Shown here: one piece after another, positions 44,970 through 55,884 of the stretch
How positions within the stretch are numbered: position 1 is the first letter of the stretch
How the letters are laid out: every line of letters starts with the position of its first letter
Assembly: GCA_035652235.1 (NCBI GenBank)
Contig: DASREE010000017.1
Coordinates: 124,001-188,000 of the forward strand
Length of the DNA stretch: 64,000 bases
Reading direction: 5' to 3'
Source: PALSA-612 sp035652235
GTDB lineage: Bacteria; Actinomycetota; Thermoleophilia; Gaiellales; Gaiellaceae
The notes under the pieces: model-generated
The model's database searches: none
What the model saw: the letters and a program-made list of their open reading frames with translations, nothing else
Told to the model about the DNA's origin: nothing
Position numbers and translations under genes: made by a program

Positions 44970-46232
44970 CTACGAGAGCAGCCGCTCGAAGCGGTCGGCG
45001 TCGTCGAACGGTCCGATCACCGCCAGCCGCAGCGACTCGTCACGGACGAGGTCGGACGCCACCCGCAGGACGTCCTCCGCGCTGACCGCGTCCAGGCCGG
45101 CCAGCACCTCCGCCGGCTCGGCGGCGCGGCCCTCGAGCACCTCGCGGCGCAGGCCGAACGTGTTCGTCCCCTGCGGGCTCTCGAGGGAGAGGACGAAGCG
45201 CCCTTTGGCGTAGGCGCGCGCCTTCTCGAGCTCGTCGGCCGGCACCGGCTCCGCCGCAACCTTGCGCAGCTCGCCGGCGATCGTCGTCACGGCCTCGTCG
45301 ATGCGCTTGATGTCCACCCCGGCCTGCGCGAACAGCGTGCCCGTGTCGGTGTAGCTCTGGTTGGCGGCGAAGACGTAGTAGGCGAGCCCGCGCCGCTCGC
45401 GCACCTCGGTGAACAGGCGCGACGACATGCCGCCGCCGAGCACGACGCGGAGCAGCTCGAGGGCGTAGCGGTCGGGATGCACGAGCGGGTAGCTGGCGAC
45501 GCCCATGCACAGGTGCGCCTGGTCGGAAGCCTTCGTGTGCACCTTGACGCGGCTGTCGTTCACCACCGCCGCCCGCTCCGGCTCGCCCGACTCGGCCGGG
45601 GGGAGGTCGCCGAGCAGCGCCTCGATCCGCTCCATGAGCCCCTCGCCGAGGTTGCCGGCCACCCCGACGACCATGCGGGCGGGCGTGTACCAGCGGCCCA
45701 GGTACTCCATGAACGTGTCGCGCGTCGCCGCCTGGATCGTCTCCTTCCTGCCGATGATCTCGCGGCCGAGCGGCTGGTCCCCGTACACGAGGTGGTCGTA
45801 GACCGAGCCGATGTAGTCGCGGGGCGTGTCGACGTACATGTTCAGCTCCTCGACGATGACGCCCTTCTCGCGCTCGATCTCCTCGGCGTCGAACTTCGAG
45901 TGACGGAGCATGTCCGTGAGGACGTCGAGCGCCACGTCCCGGTACTCCGTCGCGCAGCGCACGTAGTAGCCCGTGTACTCCTTGCCGGTGAAGGCGTTGA
46001 ACTCTCCGCCGATCGAGTCGATCTCGGCCGAGATGTCGCGCGCCGACGGGCGCCGCTCCGTACCCTTGAAGAACATGTGCTCGGCGAAGTGCGCGATCCC
46101 GCTCGCTTCCGGCCTCTCGTAGCGGGAGCCGGCGGCGAGCATGACGAAGCAGGAGACGGACTGAGCCTGCGGCATCGGGGCGGTGAGCACCCGCAGCCCG
46201 TTGGCGAGCGTCTGGCGTTCGAAGGTGGGCAT
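44970..46232 (-). CDS. M16-family zinc peptidase
   Basis: A 420-residue processing-peptidase-like enzyme. Inverted zinc motif HFAEHMFFKGT (H-x2-E-H), second Glu in EREKGVIVEELNMYVDTPRD, and the C-terminal half with LLRVVLGGGMSSRLFTEVRERRGLAY. It resembles the PqqL/YmxG group often found beside pnp or dut genes, but not here. TAGCAT lies 7 bases before the ATG (leaderless). Confidence 0.92.
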   Translation of the reverse strand: MPTFERQTLANGLRVLTAPMPQAQSVSCFVMLAAGSRYERPEASGIAHFAEHMFFKGTERRPSARDISAEIDSIGGEFNAFTGKEYTGYYVRCATEYRDVALDVLTDMLRHSKFDAEEIEREKGVIVEELNMYVDTPRDYIGSVYDHLVYGDQPLGREIIGRKETIQAATRDTFMEYLGRWYTPARMVVGVAGNLGEGLMERIEALLGDLPPAESGEPERAAVVNDSRVKVHTKASDQAHLCMGVASYPLVHPDRYALELLRVVLGGGMSSRLFTEVRERRGLAYYVFAANQSYTDTGTLFAQAGVDIKRIDEAVTTIAGELRKVAAEPVPADELEKARAYAKGRFVLSLESPQGTNTFGLRREVLEGRAAEPAEVLAGLDAVSAEDVLRVASDLVRDESLRLAVIGPFDDADRFERLLS

Positions 46233-46293
46233 GCGCCTGATGCTAGCCGCGCCGCTCCCGGCGCTCGGCAGGGCACCGCGCGGCGGCGCGGCG

Positions 46294-47472
46294 CTACTCG
46301 AGCCGGGCGAGCTCGTCGAGCAGGCGGTCGACCTCGTCCGCCGTGTTGTAGTGGACGATGCCGACGCGGACGGCGCCGTCGTCGAGCCCGAGCCGCCTCA
46401 TCACCTCGAGCGCGTAGTAGTTGCCGTGCCAGACGGCGAACCCGCGCTCGCCGAGGCGAGCGGCGGCCTCGGCGGGACGGACGCCGTGCACGCGGAAGGC
46501 GAACGTGGGCACACGCCCCTCCATCGTCGGGAGCCCGTACAGCCGGCAGGTCGCCGGCAGCCCGTCCAGGAAACGCTGCCCGAGCGCCGTCTCCCAGGCG
46601 ACGATCGCGTCCCAGCCGATGGATTCGATGTACACCACCGCCGCAATGAAGCCAGCCAACAACTCGAAAGGCTGTGTTCCCGTCTCGAACCGATGACCCA
46701 ACGGCTCGTCGGATTGCGGCCTCACCTTGTACGGTCGCCACCGCTCCGCGACCTCCCTCCTCACGTACGCGAGCCCCAGGTGCGGCCCGAAGAACTTGTA
46801 CGGCGAGCAGACGAGCACGTCGACGTCGAACGCGCGGACGTCGGTCGGCCGGTGCGGGGCGTAGTGGACGGCGTCCGCCCAGGCGAGCGCCCCGGCGGCG
46901 TGCGCGAGCTCGGCGATCCGCCTCGCGTCCGTCAGCGTGCCGACGGCGTTCGAGGCGAGCGGGAAGGCAACGACGCGCGTCCGCTCCGACAGGAGGCTTG
47001 CGAGGTCGTCCAGGTCGAGCGTGCAGTCGTCCCGGATGTCCGCGTGGCGAACGACGAGGCCACGGTCGTGCGCGAGCTCGAGCCACGGCGACACGTTGGC
47101 GTCGTGGTCGAGCCGCGTGACCACGATCTCGTCTCCCGGCCGGAAGGCGCGGCCGGCCGTCCGTGAGAGCGCGAAGTTGAGCGTCGTCATGTTCGGCCCG
47201 AACACGATCTCCTCCGCCGAGCTGCCGAGGAAGCGGCCGGCGGTGGCGCGCGCCCGCTCGAGCAGGGCCTCGGTCCGCCGGCTCGTCTCGTACGGCCCGC
47301 TCACGTTCGCGTTCGAGTCGCGCAGGTAGGCGGCGATCGCGTCGACGACCGAGTCCGGCACCTGCGTGCCGCCCGGGCCGTCGAAGAAGGCGAGGTCGCG
47401 CGCGAGCGCCGAGAAGCGGCGACGCGCGCCGTCGAGGTCGAACGGCGGCGTGACCGGGGAGGCGACTGGCAT
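46294..47472 (-). CDS. Cysteine-desulfurase-like PLP aminotransferase
   Basis: A 392-residue class V aminotransferase of the cysteine-desulfurase-like subfamily: FDGPGGTQVPDSVVDAIAAYL, NMTTLNFALSRT, ADAVHYAPHRPTDV, and the PLP lysine in CSPYKFFGPHLGLAYVR. It lacks an obvious catalytic-Cys loop of the IscS type (GIVHYN instead), so sulfur release is not certain. ATG 47472 follows TACGGT by 6 bases. It is divergent from a small conserved-looking gene. Confidence 0.85.
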   Translation of the reverse strand: MPVASPVTPPFDLDGARRRFSALARDLAFFDGPGGTQVPDSVVDAIAAYLRDSNANVSGPYETSRRTEALLERARATAGRFLGSSAEEIVFGPNMTTLNFALSRTAGRAFRPGDEIVVTRLDHDANVSPWLELAHDRGLVVRHADIRDDCTLDLDDLASLLSERTRVVAFPLASNAVGTLTDARRIAELAHAAGALAWADAVHYAPHRPTDVRAFDVDVLVCSPYKFFGPHLGLAYVRREVAERWRPYKVRPQSDEPLGHRFETGTQPFELLAGFIAAVVYIESIGWDAIVAWETALGQRFLDGLPATCRLYGLPTMEGRVPTFAFRVHGVRPAEAAARLGERGFAVWHGNYYALEVMRRLGLDDGAVRVGIVHYNTADEVDRLLDELARLE

Positions 47473-47520
47473 CGTCCAACCGTACCGATGTCATCCGGGC
47501 CGCGGGGTACGGTGCCGCAC

Positions 47521-47721
47521 ATGAACAGGCTGCGGCCGCTGAGCGAGACCGACTGCTACACCCGCCTCTACGGCCAGCGCGACCCGACGGTCACGATCGT
47601 CTCGAGGCAGCCGCGGCGCCGCGAGCGGCCCATGCCGTCCGGCGAGGAGCTTCGGCAGGCGCTGTCCGAGCGGCTGGATCGCAGGGACCCGCCCGCTCCG
47701 CTCGACGCAGAAGCCGCATAG
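47521..47721 (+). CDS. Small hypothetical protein
   Basis: A 66-residue protein of unknown function. Its N-terminus LRPLSETDCYTRLYGQRDPTV with a single Cys and aromatic residues, followed by a basic and then a helical tail, looks like a folded small protein. TACGGT precedes the ATG by 7 bases (leaderless) and a terminator hairpin follows, so it forms its own transcription unit. Confidence 0.65.
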   Translation: MNRLRPLSETDCYTRLYGQRDPTVTIVSRQPRRRERPMPSGEELRQALSERLDRRDPPAPLDAEAA

Positions 47722-47738
47722 CCGTGGCTGGCTGCGCC

Positions 47739-47761
47739 CGGGGCAGCACGTGTCTGCCCCG
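47739..47761 (+). terminator. Hairpin after the 66-residue gene
   Basis: CGGGGCAG and CTGCCCCG arms with a 7-base loop, 17 bases past the stop. Confidence 0.6.
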
Positions 47762-48026
47762 CCTGCGTGGCGGCTGGGTGTCGATCGCCGGCGGTAGCGC
47801 GTGGCGTCTGCCGCCCGGCGGCGCTGGCCGGCGTACCCCACTGCCCGGCCGCTCGGGCGACGCCGGCTCCTCCTGAACCACCCCGCCGGGGCACCCCAGC
47901 CCACCACCCGCTGCGAGCATAGCGAGGAGGTGCGCGCCGGTGGGTGTCGAGAGCGTGCCGAAAGCGCGACGATGGGCCGCAAGCCCGCCCTGCGCGGCCG
48001 GGTCCCGGTGCGAGCTCGGCCTGCGC
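47762..48026. other. Gene-free convergent region
   Basis: 265 bases between the small gene's terminator and the nadE stop. GC-rich, with several short palindromes, but no open frame of either strand resembles a protein and no tRNA-like cloverleaf was seen. Confidence 0.5.
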
Positions 48027-49742
48027 TCAGCCGCGCCAGCGGTTGGTGATCGGCGTGCGCCGGTCGCGTCCGAACGCACGCGGGCGGAGCTTCACCCCGG
48101 GTGGCGCCTGGCGCCGCTTGTACTCGGCCCGGTCGATGAGATCCAGCGCGCGCTCGACCGCGTCGCGGTCGAACCCGCCGGACAGGAGCTCCTCGCGCGA
48201 GCGGTCGAGTTCGACGTACGCCTCGAGCACGGGGTCGAGGCGGGCATACGCGGGCAGGGAGTCCTCGTCGAGCTGGCCCGGCCGCAGCTCCGCGCTCGGC
48301 GCGCGCTCGATGATCGAGACGGGGATCAGCTCACGGCCGGCGCGCTCGTTCAGCCGCCGCGACAGGCGCCACACGTCGGTCTTGTACACGTCCTTGAGCA
48401 GCGCGAACCCTCCGGCCATGTCTCCGTACAGCGTCGCGTAGCCGACCGACAGCTCGGACTTGTTGCCGGTCGCCACGACGAGCCAGCCGAACTTGTTCGA
48501 CAGCGCCATCAGCAGCGTCCCGCGAGCGCGTGCTTGGATGTTCTCCTCGGTCAAGTCGCGCTCCCGTCCCGCGAACACGGGCGCGAGCGTCGCCTCGAAC
48601 GCCGCGACGATCTCGTCGATCGCCAGCTCGAGCAGGTCGGTGCCGATCGACGCAGCCAGCCGGCGCGCGTCACGCCGCGTCTCCTCGGACGTGAAGCGCG
48701 ACGGCATCGACACGCAGTGGACACGGCCGTGGCCGAGCGCCTCGGCGGCGAGTGCCGCGGTCAAGGCCGAGTCGATGCCGCCGGAGAGGCCGATGACCAC
48801 GTCGCGGAAGCCGTTCTTGTCGACGTAGTCGCGCAGCCCCAGCTCGAGCGCGAGCCGCATCTGCTCGAGGTCGTCGGCGAGCGGCGCCACCGTCGCCGCG
48901 GGCGCAGGGGCGGCAACGGGCGACGTCTCCAGCGACACGACCACCGGCTCCGGCGGCTCCTCCAGCTCGCGTGCGAGCGCCCGGCGCCGGACGTCGCGCA
49001 GGCGGCGGCCGATGGCGACCGCCGGGTCGACGTCGACGACGACGAGCGCCTCCTCGAAGCCCGGCGCGCGCGCCACCAGCATCCCCGCATCGTCCAGGAC
49101 GAGCGAGTGGCCGTCGAACACCAGCTCGTCCTGGCCGCCGACGGCGTTGCAGAAGGCGACGAAGGCGGCGCTGTCGCGCGCGCGCGCCGCGAACATCTCC
49201 TCCCGCTCGCGGTCCTTGCCGACGTGGAACGGCGACGCCGAGATGTTGACGAGGAGCTGCGCGCCCGCGAGCGCGAGGTCGGTCGCCGGCGGGCCCGGCT
49301 GCCACATGTCCTCGCACACGGTCGGCCCGACGAGGACGTCGCCCAGCCGGAGCAAGACGAGCTCGCGGCTGGGAGCGAAGTAGCGGTCCTCGTCGAAGAC
49401 GCCGTAGTTCGGCAGGAAGCGCTTGCGGTACATCGCCTTCACCTCGCCGCCCGCGCACACTGCGCAGGCGTTGAACAGGTCGCCGTCGAAGTGCGGGACG
49501 CCGACGAGCGCCGCGAGCCCCTCCGTCGCCCGCGCGATCTCCCCGAGCGAGCGCGCCGCCGCCCGCAGGAAGCCGGGGCGGAGCAGGAGATCCTCGGGCG
49601 GGTAGCCGGTGACGGCGAGCTCCGGGAAGAGGACGAGCTCGGCGCCCGCCGCGCGAGCCTCGGCCAGGCGGGCGAGGATGCGCTCACGGTTGCCGTCGAG
49701 GTCGCCGACGGTCGTATCGATCTGCGCGAGAGCCAGCCGCAT
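48027..49742 (-). CDS. nadE: Glutamine-dependent NAD+ synthase
   Basis: A 571-residue fusion of a nitrilase-type glutaminase and the NAD synthase. Glutaminase triad: Glu in LFPELAVTGYP, Lys in YRKRFLPNYGVFDE, Cys in GPTVCEDMWQ. Synthetase: PP-loop GLSGGIDSALTAALA, SRFTSEETRRDA, TGNKSELSVGYATLYGDMAGG, LKDVYKTDVW. Final step of NAD biosynthesis using Gln nitrogen. TAGGCT lies 9 bases before the ATG. Confidence 0.95.
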   Translation of the reverse strand: MRLALAQIDTTVGDLDGNRERILARLAEARAAGAELVLFPELAVTGYPPEDLLLRPGFLRAAARSLGEIARATEGLAALVGVPHFDGDLFNACAVCAGGEVKAMYRKRFLPNYGVFDEDRYFAPSRELVLLRLGDVLVGPTVCEDMWQPGPPATDLALAGAQLLVNISASPFHVGKDREREEMFAARARDSAAFVAFCNAVGGQDELVFDGHSLVLDDAGMLVARAPGFEEALVVVDVDPAVAIGRRLRDVRRRALARELEEPPEPVVVSLETSPVAAPAPAATVAPLADDLEQMRLALELGLRDYVDKNGFRDVVIGLSGGIDSALTAALAAEALGHGRVHCVSMPSRFTSEETRRDARRLAASIGTDLLELAIDEIVAAFEATLAPVFAGRERDLTEENIQARARGTLLMALSNKFGWLVVATGNKSELSVGYATLYGDMAGGFALLKDVYKTDVWRLSRRLNERAGRELIPVSIIERAPSAELRPGQLDEDSLPAYARLDPVLEAYVELDRSREELLSGGFDRDAVERALDLIDRAEYKRRQAPPGVKLRPRAFGRDRRTPITNRWRG

Positions 49743-49816
49743 CAGAGTTTTAGCCTATCAGTCGAAAACTCGTGGCAGCCGCGACCCGCCGCCGCCCGCC
49801 GTCGCAGGCTTCGAGC

Positions 49817-51760
<1,944 letters not shown>

Positions 51761-51923
51761 CGGCGCGCAGCCTAGACGAACCACGGAGCCTCGCGGGCTC
51801 GGCAGCCGTGACGACGGCACGAACCTAGTCGCTGCTAACTTCCCCGGAACGCTCGAGGGCCGTCACGGCACGGCGGCCCCGCTTCGGTTCGAGAGGAGCG
51901 AAGGAAGGAGAGGGAGGTCGCCC

Positions 51924-53375
51924 GTGAAGGCACGCGTGCTCGAAGTCGTCCTCGCCCCCCACAACCGGAAGTGGTGGACGCTGCTCTCGGTCTCCTTCGG
52001 GCTGTTCATGATCATGCTCGACAACACGGTCGTGAACGTCGCCCTCCCGTCGATGCAGCGAGCGCTGCACATCTCGACGAGCGAGCTCGAGTGGGTGGTG
52101 GTCGGCTACGCGCTCTCCTTCGCGACGTTCATGCTCACCGGTGGCAAGCTCGCCGACCTGTTCGGCCGTCGCCGGCTGTTCGTCGTCGGCCTGACGATCT
52201 TCACCGGCGCCTCGCTCGCGTGCGGGCTCGCGCCGACGGCGGGCTTCCTGATCGGCGCGCGCGTCGTGCAGGGCGTCGGCTCGGCGATCATGAATCCCTC
52301 GACGCTCGGCATCATCACCGCCACCTTCCCGCCCAGGCAGCGCGGCACGGCCATCGGCATTTGGGCGGGAGTGTCCGCGATGGCGCTTGCGATCGGGCCG
52401 CTCGTCGGCGGCCTGCTGACCGAGAAGGTCGACTGGAGCTGGATCTTCTTCATCAACGTGCCGGTGGGCGTGGTCGGCGTCGCGCTCGCGTTCTGGGCGA
52501 TCGACGAGAGCCGCGACATGTCCAGGGAGCAGCGGCTCGACCTCCCAGGACTCGTCTCCTCGGCCGTCGGCCTGTTCGCTCTCACCTACGCGCTGATCGA
52601 GGCGAACACCTACGGCTGGACGTCGGGGCGCATCCTCACCCTGTTCGGCGTGGCGGTCGTCGCGCTCTCGGCCTTCGCCGTGCTCGAGCTGCGGCAGCGC
52701 CTGCCGATGCTCGACCTGCACCTGTTCCGGAACGTCAGCTTCTCGGGCGCGAACCTGTCGATGCTGCTCGTCGCGCTCGCGATGTTCGGGATCTTCTTCT
52801 ACAACTCGCTCTTCATCCAGAACATCCTCCGGTTCGACCCGATCCAGACGGGCGCCACCTTCCTGCCGATGACGGTGCTGATCATCCTCATCGCGCCACG
52901 CGCCGGGAAGCTCTCCGACACGGTCGGGCCGCGCTGGCTGATCGGAGGCGGGCTGGCGCTCGTCGCCGCCTCCCTCGTCCTCTTCGCCCAGCTCGACCGC
53001 GGCTCCGACTTCTGGAACATCCTCCCCGGGCTGCTCGTCGGGGGCGTGGGCATGGCGTTCACGATGACGCCGACCACGGCCGCCGCCATGGGGTCGGTGC
53101 CCGTCGACAAGGCGGGGATCGGCTCCGCCGTGCTCAACTCGATGCGGCAGGTCGGCGGCTCGCTCGGCATCGCCGTCATGGGCGCGGTCGTCGGCAGCGA
53201 GGTGCACGTCGGCGCGCGCAGCCCTGCCTTCGCCGGCCAGTTCGTGAGCGGCTACCACCACGCCCTGTACGTCGCCTGCGGCATCGCGGCCGCCGGCGCG
53301 CTCGTCGCGGTCGGCACGGTGCGGAAGGTCCGCCACCTCGACCCGACCGAGGCCGAGGCGACGGCCGCCGCCTGA
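51924..53375 (+). CDS. DHA2-family MFS drug exporter (EmrB/QacA-like)
   Basis: A 483-residue 14-helix major-facilitator exporter: LDNTVVNVALPSMQRALHIS (motif D1), GGKLADLFGRRRLFVVGL (motif A), GAGSAIMNPSTL-like GVGSAIMNPSTLGIITATF, GPLVGGLL (motif C). GTG 51924 has a long purine Shine-Dalgarno (AGGAGAGGGAGG). A TetR regulator begins 7 bases after its stop, the usual exporter-repressor arrangement. Confidence 0.9.
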   Translation: MKARVLEVVLAPHNRKWWTLLSVSFGLFMIMLDNTVVNVALPSMQRALHISTSELEWVVVGYALSFATFMLTGGKLADLFGRRRLFVVGLTIFTGASLACGLAPTAGFLIGARVVQGVGSAIMNPSTLGIITATFPPRQRGTAIGIWAGVSAMALAIGPLVGGLLTEKVDWSWIFFINVPVGVVGVALAFWAIDESRDMSREQRLDLPGLVSSAVGLFALTYALIEANTYGWTSGRILTLFGVAVVALSAFAVLELRQRLPMLDLHLFRNVSFSGANLSMLLVALAMFGIFFYNSLFIQNILRFDPIQTGATFLPMTVLIILIAPRAGKLSDTVGPRWLIGGGLALVAASLVLFAQLDRGSDFWNILPGLLVGGVGMAFTMTPTTAAAMGSVPVDKAGIGSAVLNSMRQVGGSLGIAVMGAVVGSEVHVGARSPAFAGQFVSGYHHALYVACGIAAAGALVAVGTVRKVRHLDPTEAEATAAA

Positions 53376-53382
53376 GGGATCG

Positions 53383-53991
53383 ATGAGCGTCGTGCGCACC
53401 CGCTGCCGGCTGCCGGCCGCCGAGCGCCGCGCCGGGCTCGTCGAGGCCGGGTTGCGGGTGTTCGGCGAGGCGAGCTACAGCGGCGCCACGACCGCCGACA
53501 TCGCCCGCGCCGCTGGGGTGAGCGAGCCGATCCTGTACCGGCACTTCCCGTCCAAGCGGGCGCTCTACTTCGCCTGCCTGGACGAGATGTGGCGGCGCCT
53601 GCGCGAGCGGACGGAGGCGATCATCGCGGCCGAGCCGGATCCCGCCGAGTGGCCGTTCGCGGCGCCGAAGGCGTTCGCCGAGCTCCGCTCGCGCGGCGTC
53701 TCCTGCGCGCACCTGTGGATCCAGGCGCTGAGCGAGGCCGGGGATGACCCGGAGGTGCGCCGCTACCTGCGCAGGCACCTGCGCGAGGTGCACGACTTCC
53801 TCGCCGACCTCATCCGCCGCGCGCAGGCAGCGGGCGGTGCAGCCGCCGCCTGCGATCCCGGCGCCGAGGCCTGGATCGGCATGGGGATCGGACTCCTCCG
53901 CTCGGTCGAGGAGCGGATGGGCGGCCTGCTCGACGCCGACGACGTGGCGGCGATCCTCGCCGCCCGCAGGCGTTCGCTCGGCGTGGGCTGA
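53383..53991 (+). CDS. TetR-family regulator of the MFS exporter
   Basis: A 202-residue TetR protein; HTH in SYSGATTADIARAAGVSEPILYRHFPSKRALYFACL. The C-terminal helical ligand domain includes AHLWIQALSEAGDDPEVRRYLRRHLREV. Co-transcribed with the exporter, 7 bp apart; it probably represses the operon until an exporter substrate binds. A terminator hairpin follows at 54048-54072. Confidence 0.88.
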   Translation: MSVVRTRCRLPAAERRAGLVEAGLRVFGEASYSGATTADIARAAGVSEPILYRHFPSKRALYFACLDEMWRRLRERTEAIIAAEPDPAEWPFAAPKAFAELRSRGVSCAHLWIQALSEAGDDPEVRRYLRRHLREVHDFLADLIRRAQAAGGAAAACDPGAEAWIGMGIGLLRSVEERMGGLLDADDVAAILAARRRSLGVG

Positions 53992-54047
53992 ACGGCCGCG
54001 GGCGCTGGGCCGGCGGGCGGGGCGCATGCGTGTCCGAGAAGAGCGAA

Positions 54048-54072
54048 ACCCCGGGCTGCGGCTACCCGGGGT
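54048..54072 (+). terminator. Terminator-like hairpin after tetR
   Basis: ACCCCGGG and CCCGGGGT perfect arms with a 9-base loop, 57 bases after the tetR stop. The remaining bases up to 54297 contain no credible gene; from about 54200 they become AT-rich and serve as the promoter region of the XRE-TPR gene. Confidence 0.6.
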
Positions 54073-54241
54073 GTCGCTCGAACTGCCCGTCACGACGCTG
54101 CGAGGCTCGGGAACCTCGGCCCTGCGGCCCGGCCGACCCCTCGGCAGCCTTCGCGCGACCCGTGACGCCCCCTGCTGGGCGAGCGACCCTGCAGGATGCC
54201 AGCGACTGTACTGGCCATGTCCCTCTTTGTCAAGTAGCGCC

Positions 54242-54271
54242 GTGAAGTAAAGTCCGCTACAGTCACTTCAC
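54242..54271 (+). promoter_or_regulatory. Inverted repeat GTGAAGT/ACTTCAC upstream of the XRE-TPR gene
   Basis: Seven-base perfect arms 16 bp apart enclose a TACAGT -10 box, inside an AT-rich patch 27 bp before the start. This is a likely autoregulatory operator for the XRE domain. Confidence 0.55.
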
Positions 54272-54297
54272 TTCGGGAGTCGGCCGGGAGGGGGCAC

Positions 54298-55656
54298 GTG
54301 GGGTTCACGGAGCTCGGCGGTTCGCAGGAGCCGGCGGCGGCCGGGACGAGCGTGGGCGCCGCCGCTCTCGGCGAGCGCGTGCGGGCGCTCCGCGTCGCGG
54401 CGGGGCTGTCGCAGAGCCAGCTCGCCGCCGGCCGCTGCTCCAAGGAGTACGTGAGCCAGATCGAGCGCGGGAAGACCCGTCCGACCGCCGAGACGCTGGC
54501 CTGGCTCGCCGAGCGGCTCGGCGCCGACCCGTCGTTCCTCGCGAGCGGGGTACCCGCGGCGGCGCGCAGCCGGCTCGAGGCGGTCGTCGCCCGCGCCGAG
54601 GCGCTCGGCGAGCAGCACCGCCACGAGCAGGCGCGCGACGAGTTCTCGCGCGCCGCCGCCGAGGCCGATGCTCTCGGAACGCCCGAGCTCCGGCTGCGCT
54701 CGCTCGCCGGCGAGGCCTGGGCGCGGATGGAGCTCGGCGAGATCAAGGCGGCGATCGACCTCCTCCTCGAGGCGCGGACGATCGCCGAGGGCCCCCGCTT
54801 CACCGACCTCGAGCGCGCGGACGTGCTCTTCCGGCTCGGCGTCTGCCGCTACAAGCTGTCCAGCATCTCGACGGCCACGGCGCTGTTCGACGAGGCGCTC
54901 GCGCTCGCCGAGCGCTCCGGCTTGCCCTGCGACCGCCTCCGGGCCGACATCCTCGGCTGGCGCTCGCGCTGCTACCGCCGCCAGCGCGACTACCTCGCCG
55001 CGCGCGAGGACGTCGAGCGGGCGCTCGAGCTCGCCGAGGCGCTCGGCAACCCGCGCACCGCAGCCAACGTCTACTTCCAGGCCTCGCTCGTGGCCGAGCG
55101 CCAGGGGCACCTGGGGCTGGCCCGCAGCTACGCCGAGCGGGCCCGCGCCTGCTACGAGGAGCTCGCCGACCGGGGCAACGTCGGCCGCCTGCTCAACAAC
55201 CTGGGCGGGCTCACCTTCCAGCTCGGCAAGCCGGAGGAGGCGGTCGAGCACCTGAAGAGCGCCCTGCGCACCCTGCTCGAGGAGGGAAGCGACGTCGAGG
55301 CGGCGCACGTCGTCTGCTCGCTGGCCGAGGTGCACCTGCACACGGGCCGGGTGGAGGAAGCCGAGGCCGAGGCGCGCAAGGCGCTCGAGTTGCTGGGCGA
55401 TCGCGTCGACTACGTGTACGAAATCGGCACCGCCCAGCTCGCGCTCGGCCGCTCGCTCCTGGAGCAGGATCGCCTCGACGAGGCTCAAGAGATCCTGCGC
55501 GCGGCCGATAGGAGCTTCGAGCAGTTTGCCTCGGTGAGCCACCGCGCGGCCGCCTGGGTTGCGATGGGCGACCTCGCCGCCCGGCGAGGGGACGATCGCA
55601 GCGCAGCCCGGCTCTACCGGCGGGCAGCCGAGGCGCTGCAGGACGTCCACTTCTAA
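54298..55656 (+). CDS. XRE-family regulator with TPR domain (Rap/RNPP-like layout)
   Basis: A 452-residue regulator. The XRE helix-turn-helix occupies about 24-80 (LGERVRALRVAAGLSQSQLA, SKEYVSQIERGKTRP). Residues 90-450 are a continuous array of helix-turn-helix TPR units (GNPRTAANVYFQASLVAERQ, LLNNLGGLTFQLGKPEEAVE). This build is that of peptide-sensing PlcR/PrgX/NprR-type receptors, although TPR-XRE proteins without peptides also exist. GTG 54298 has a GGGAGGGGG ribosome site. A 27-residue peptide gene follows 28 bp later. Confidence 0.85.
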   Translation: MGFTELGGSQEPAAAGTSVGAAALGERVRALRVAAGLSQSQLAAGRCSKEYVSQIERGKTRPTAETLAWLAERLGADPSFLASGVPAAARSRLEAVVARAEALGEQHRHEQARDEFSRAAAEADALGTPELRLRSLAGEAWARMELGEIKAAIDLLLEARTIAEGPRFTDLERADVLFRLGVCRYKLSSISTATALFDEALALAERSGLPCDRLRADILGWRSRCYRRQRDYLAAREDVERALELAEALGNPRTAANVYFQASLVAERQGHLGLARSYAERARACYEELADRGNVGRLLNNLGGLTFQLGKPEEAVEHLKSALRTLLEEGSDVEAAHVVCSLAEVHLHTGRVEEAEAEARKALELLGDRVDYVYEIGTAQLALGRSLLEQDRLDEAQEILRAADRSFEQFASVSHRAAAWVAMGDLAARRGDDRSAARLYRRAAEALQDVHF

Positions 55657-55657
55657 G

Positions 55658-55671
55658 CCCCCGACGGGGGG
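55658..55671 (+). promoter_or_regulatory. Small hairpin before the peptide gene
   Basis: CCCCC/GGGGG stem with a GAC loop between the regulator stop and the AAAGGAGG ribosome site. It could modulate peptide expression relative to the regulator. Confidence 0.35.
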
Positions 55672-55684
55672 TAAAGGAGGAAAC

Positions 55685-55768
55685 ATGCACAAGGCGCGGA
55701 TCCTCTTCCTCGTCTCCACCGTCGTCGCGCTCGCCGTGCCGCTCGCCGGCATGTTCGACGGCCACTAG
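55685..55768 (+). CDS. 27-residue hydrophobic peptide
   Basis: A very short gene with an excellent AAAGGAGG Shine-Dalgarno 5 bases before ATG 55685, on the same strand 28 bp after the XRE-TPR gene. The peptide has a basic start (HKAR), a hydrophobic core (ILFLVSTVVALAVPLAG) and the tail MFDGH. An A-x-A site at residues 15-17 could release VPLAGMFDGH. The layout recalls Phr/PapR pro-peptides, but a membrane-bound regulator of another kind is also possible. Expression is not proven. Confidence 0.6.
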   Translation: MHKARILFLVSTVVALAVPLAGMFDGH

Positions 55769-55884
55769 CCGGAGTCGAGCGGCAACGACCGAGCTGGGGC
55801 GAGGGCCAGGGTCAGGCGGCTTCGGCTCTCGCCCCGGCACCTTCGCGCGGCGGGCGTGCGGCCCTCCGGGGCTAGACTCGGGCC

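Noticed and set aside
47722..48026. tRNA, SRP or RNase P RNA in the GC-rich gap
   Set aside because: No T-loop, cloverleaf or conserved RNA core was found.
54030..54245. 71-codon Cys-containing plus-strand frame downstream of tetR
   Set aside because: It covers the tetR terminator hairpin and the XRE promoter, with no ribosome site.
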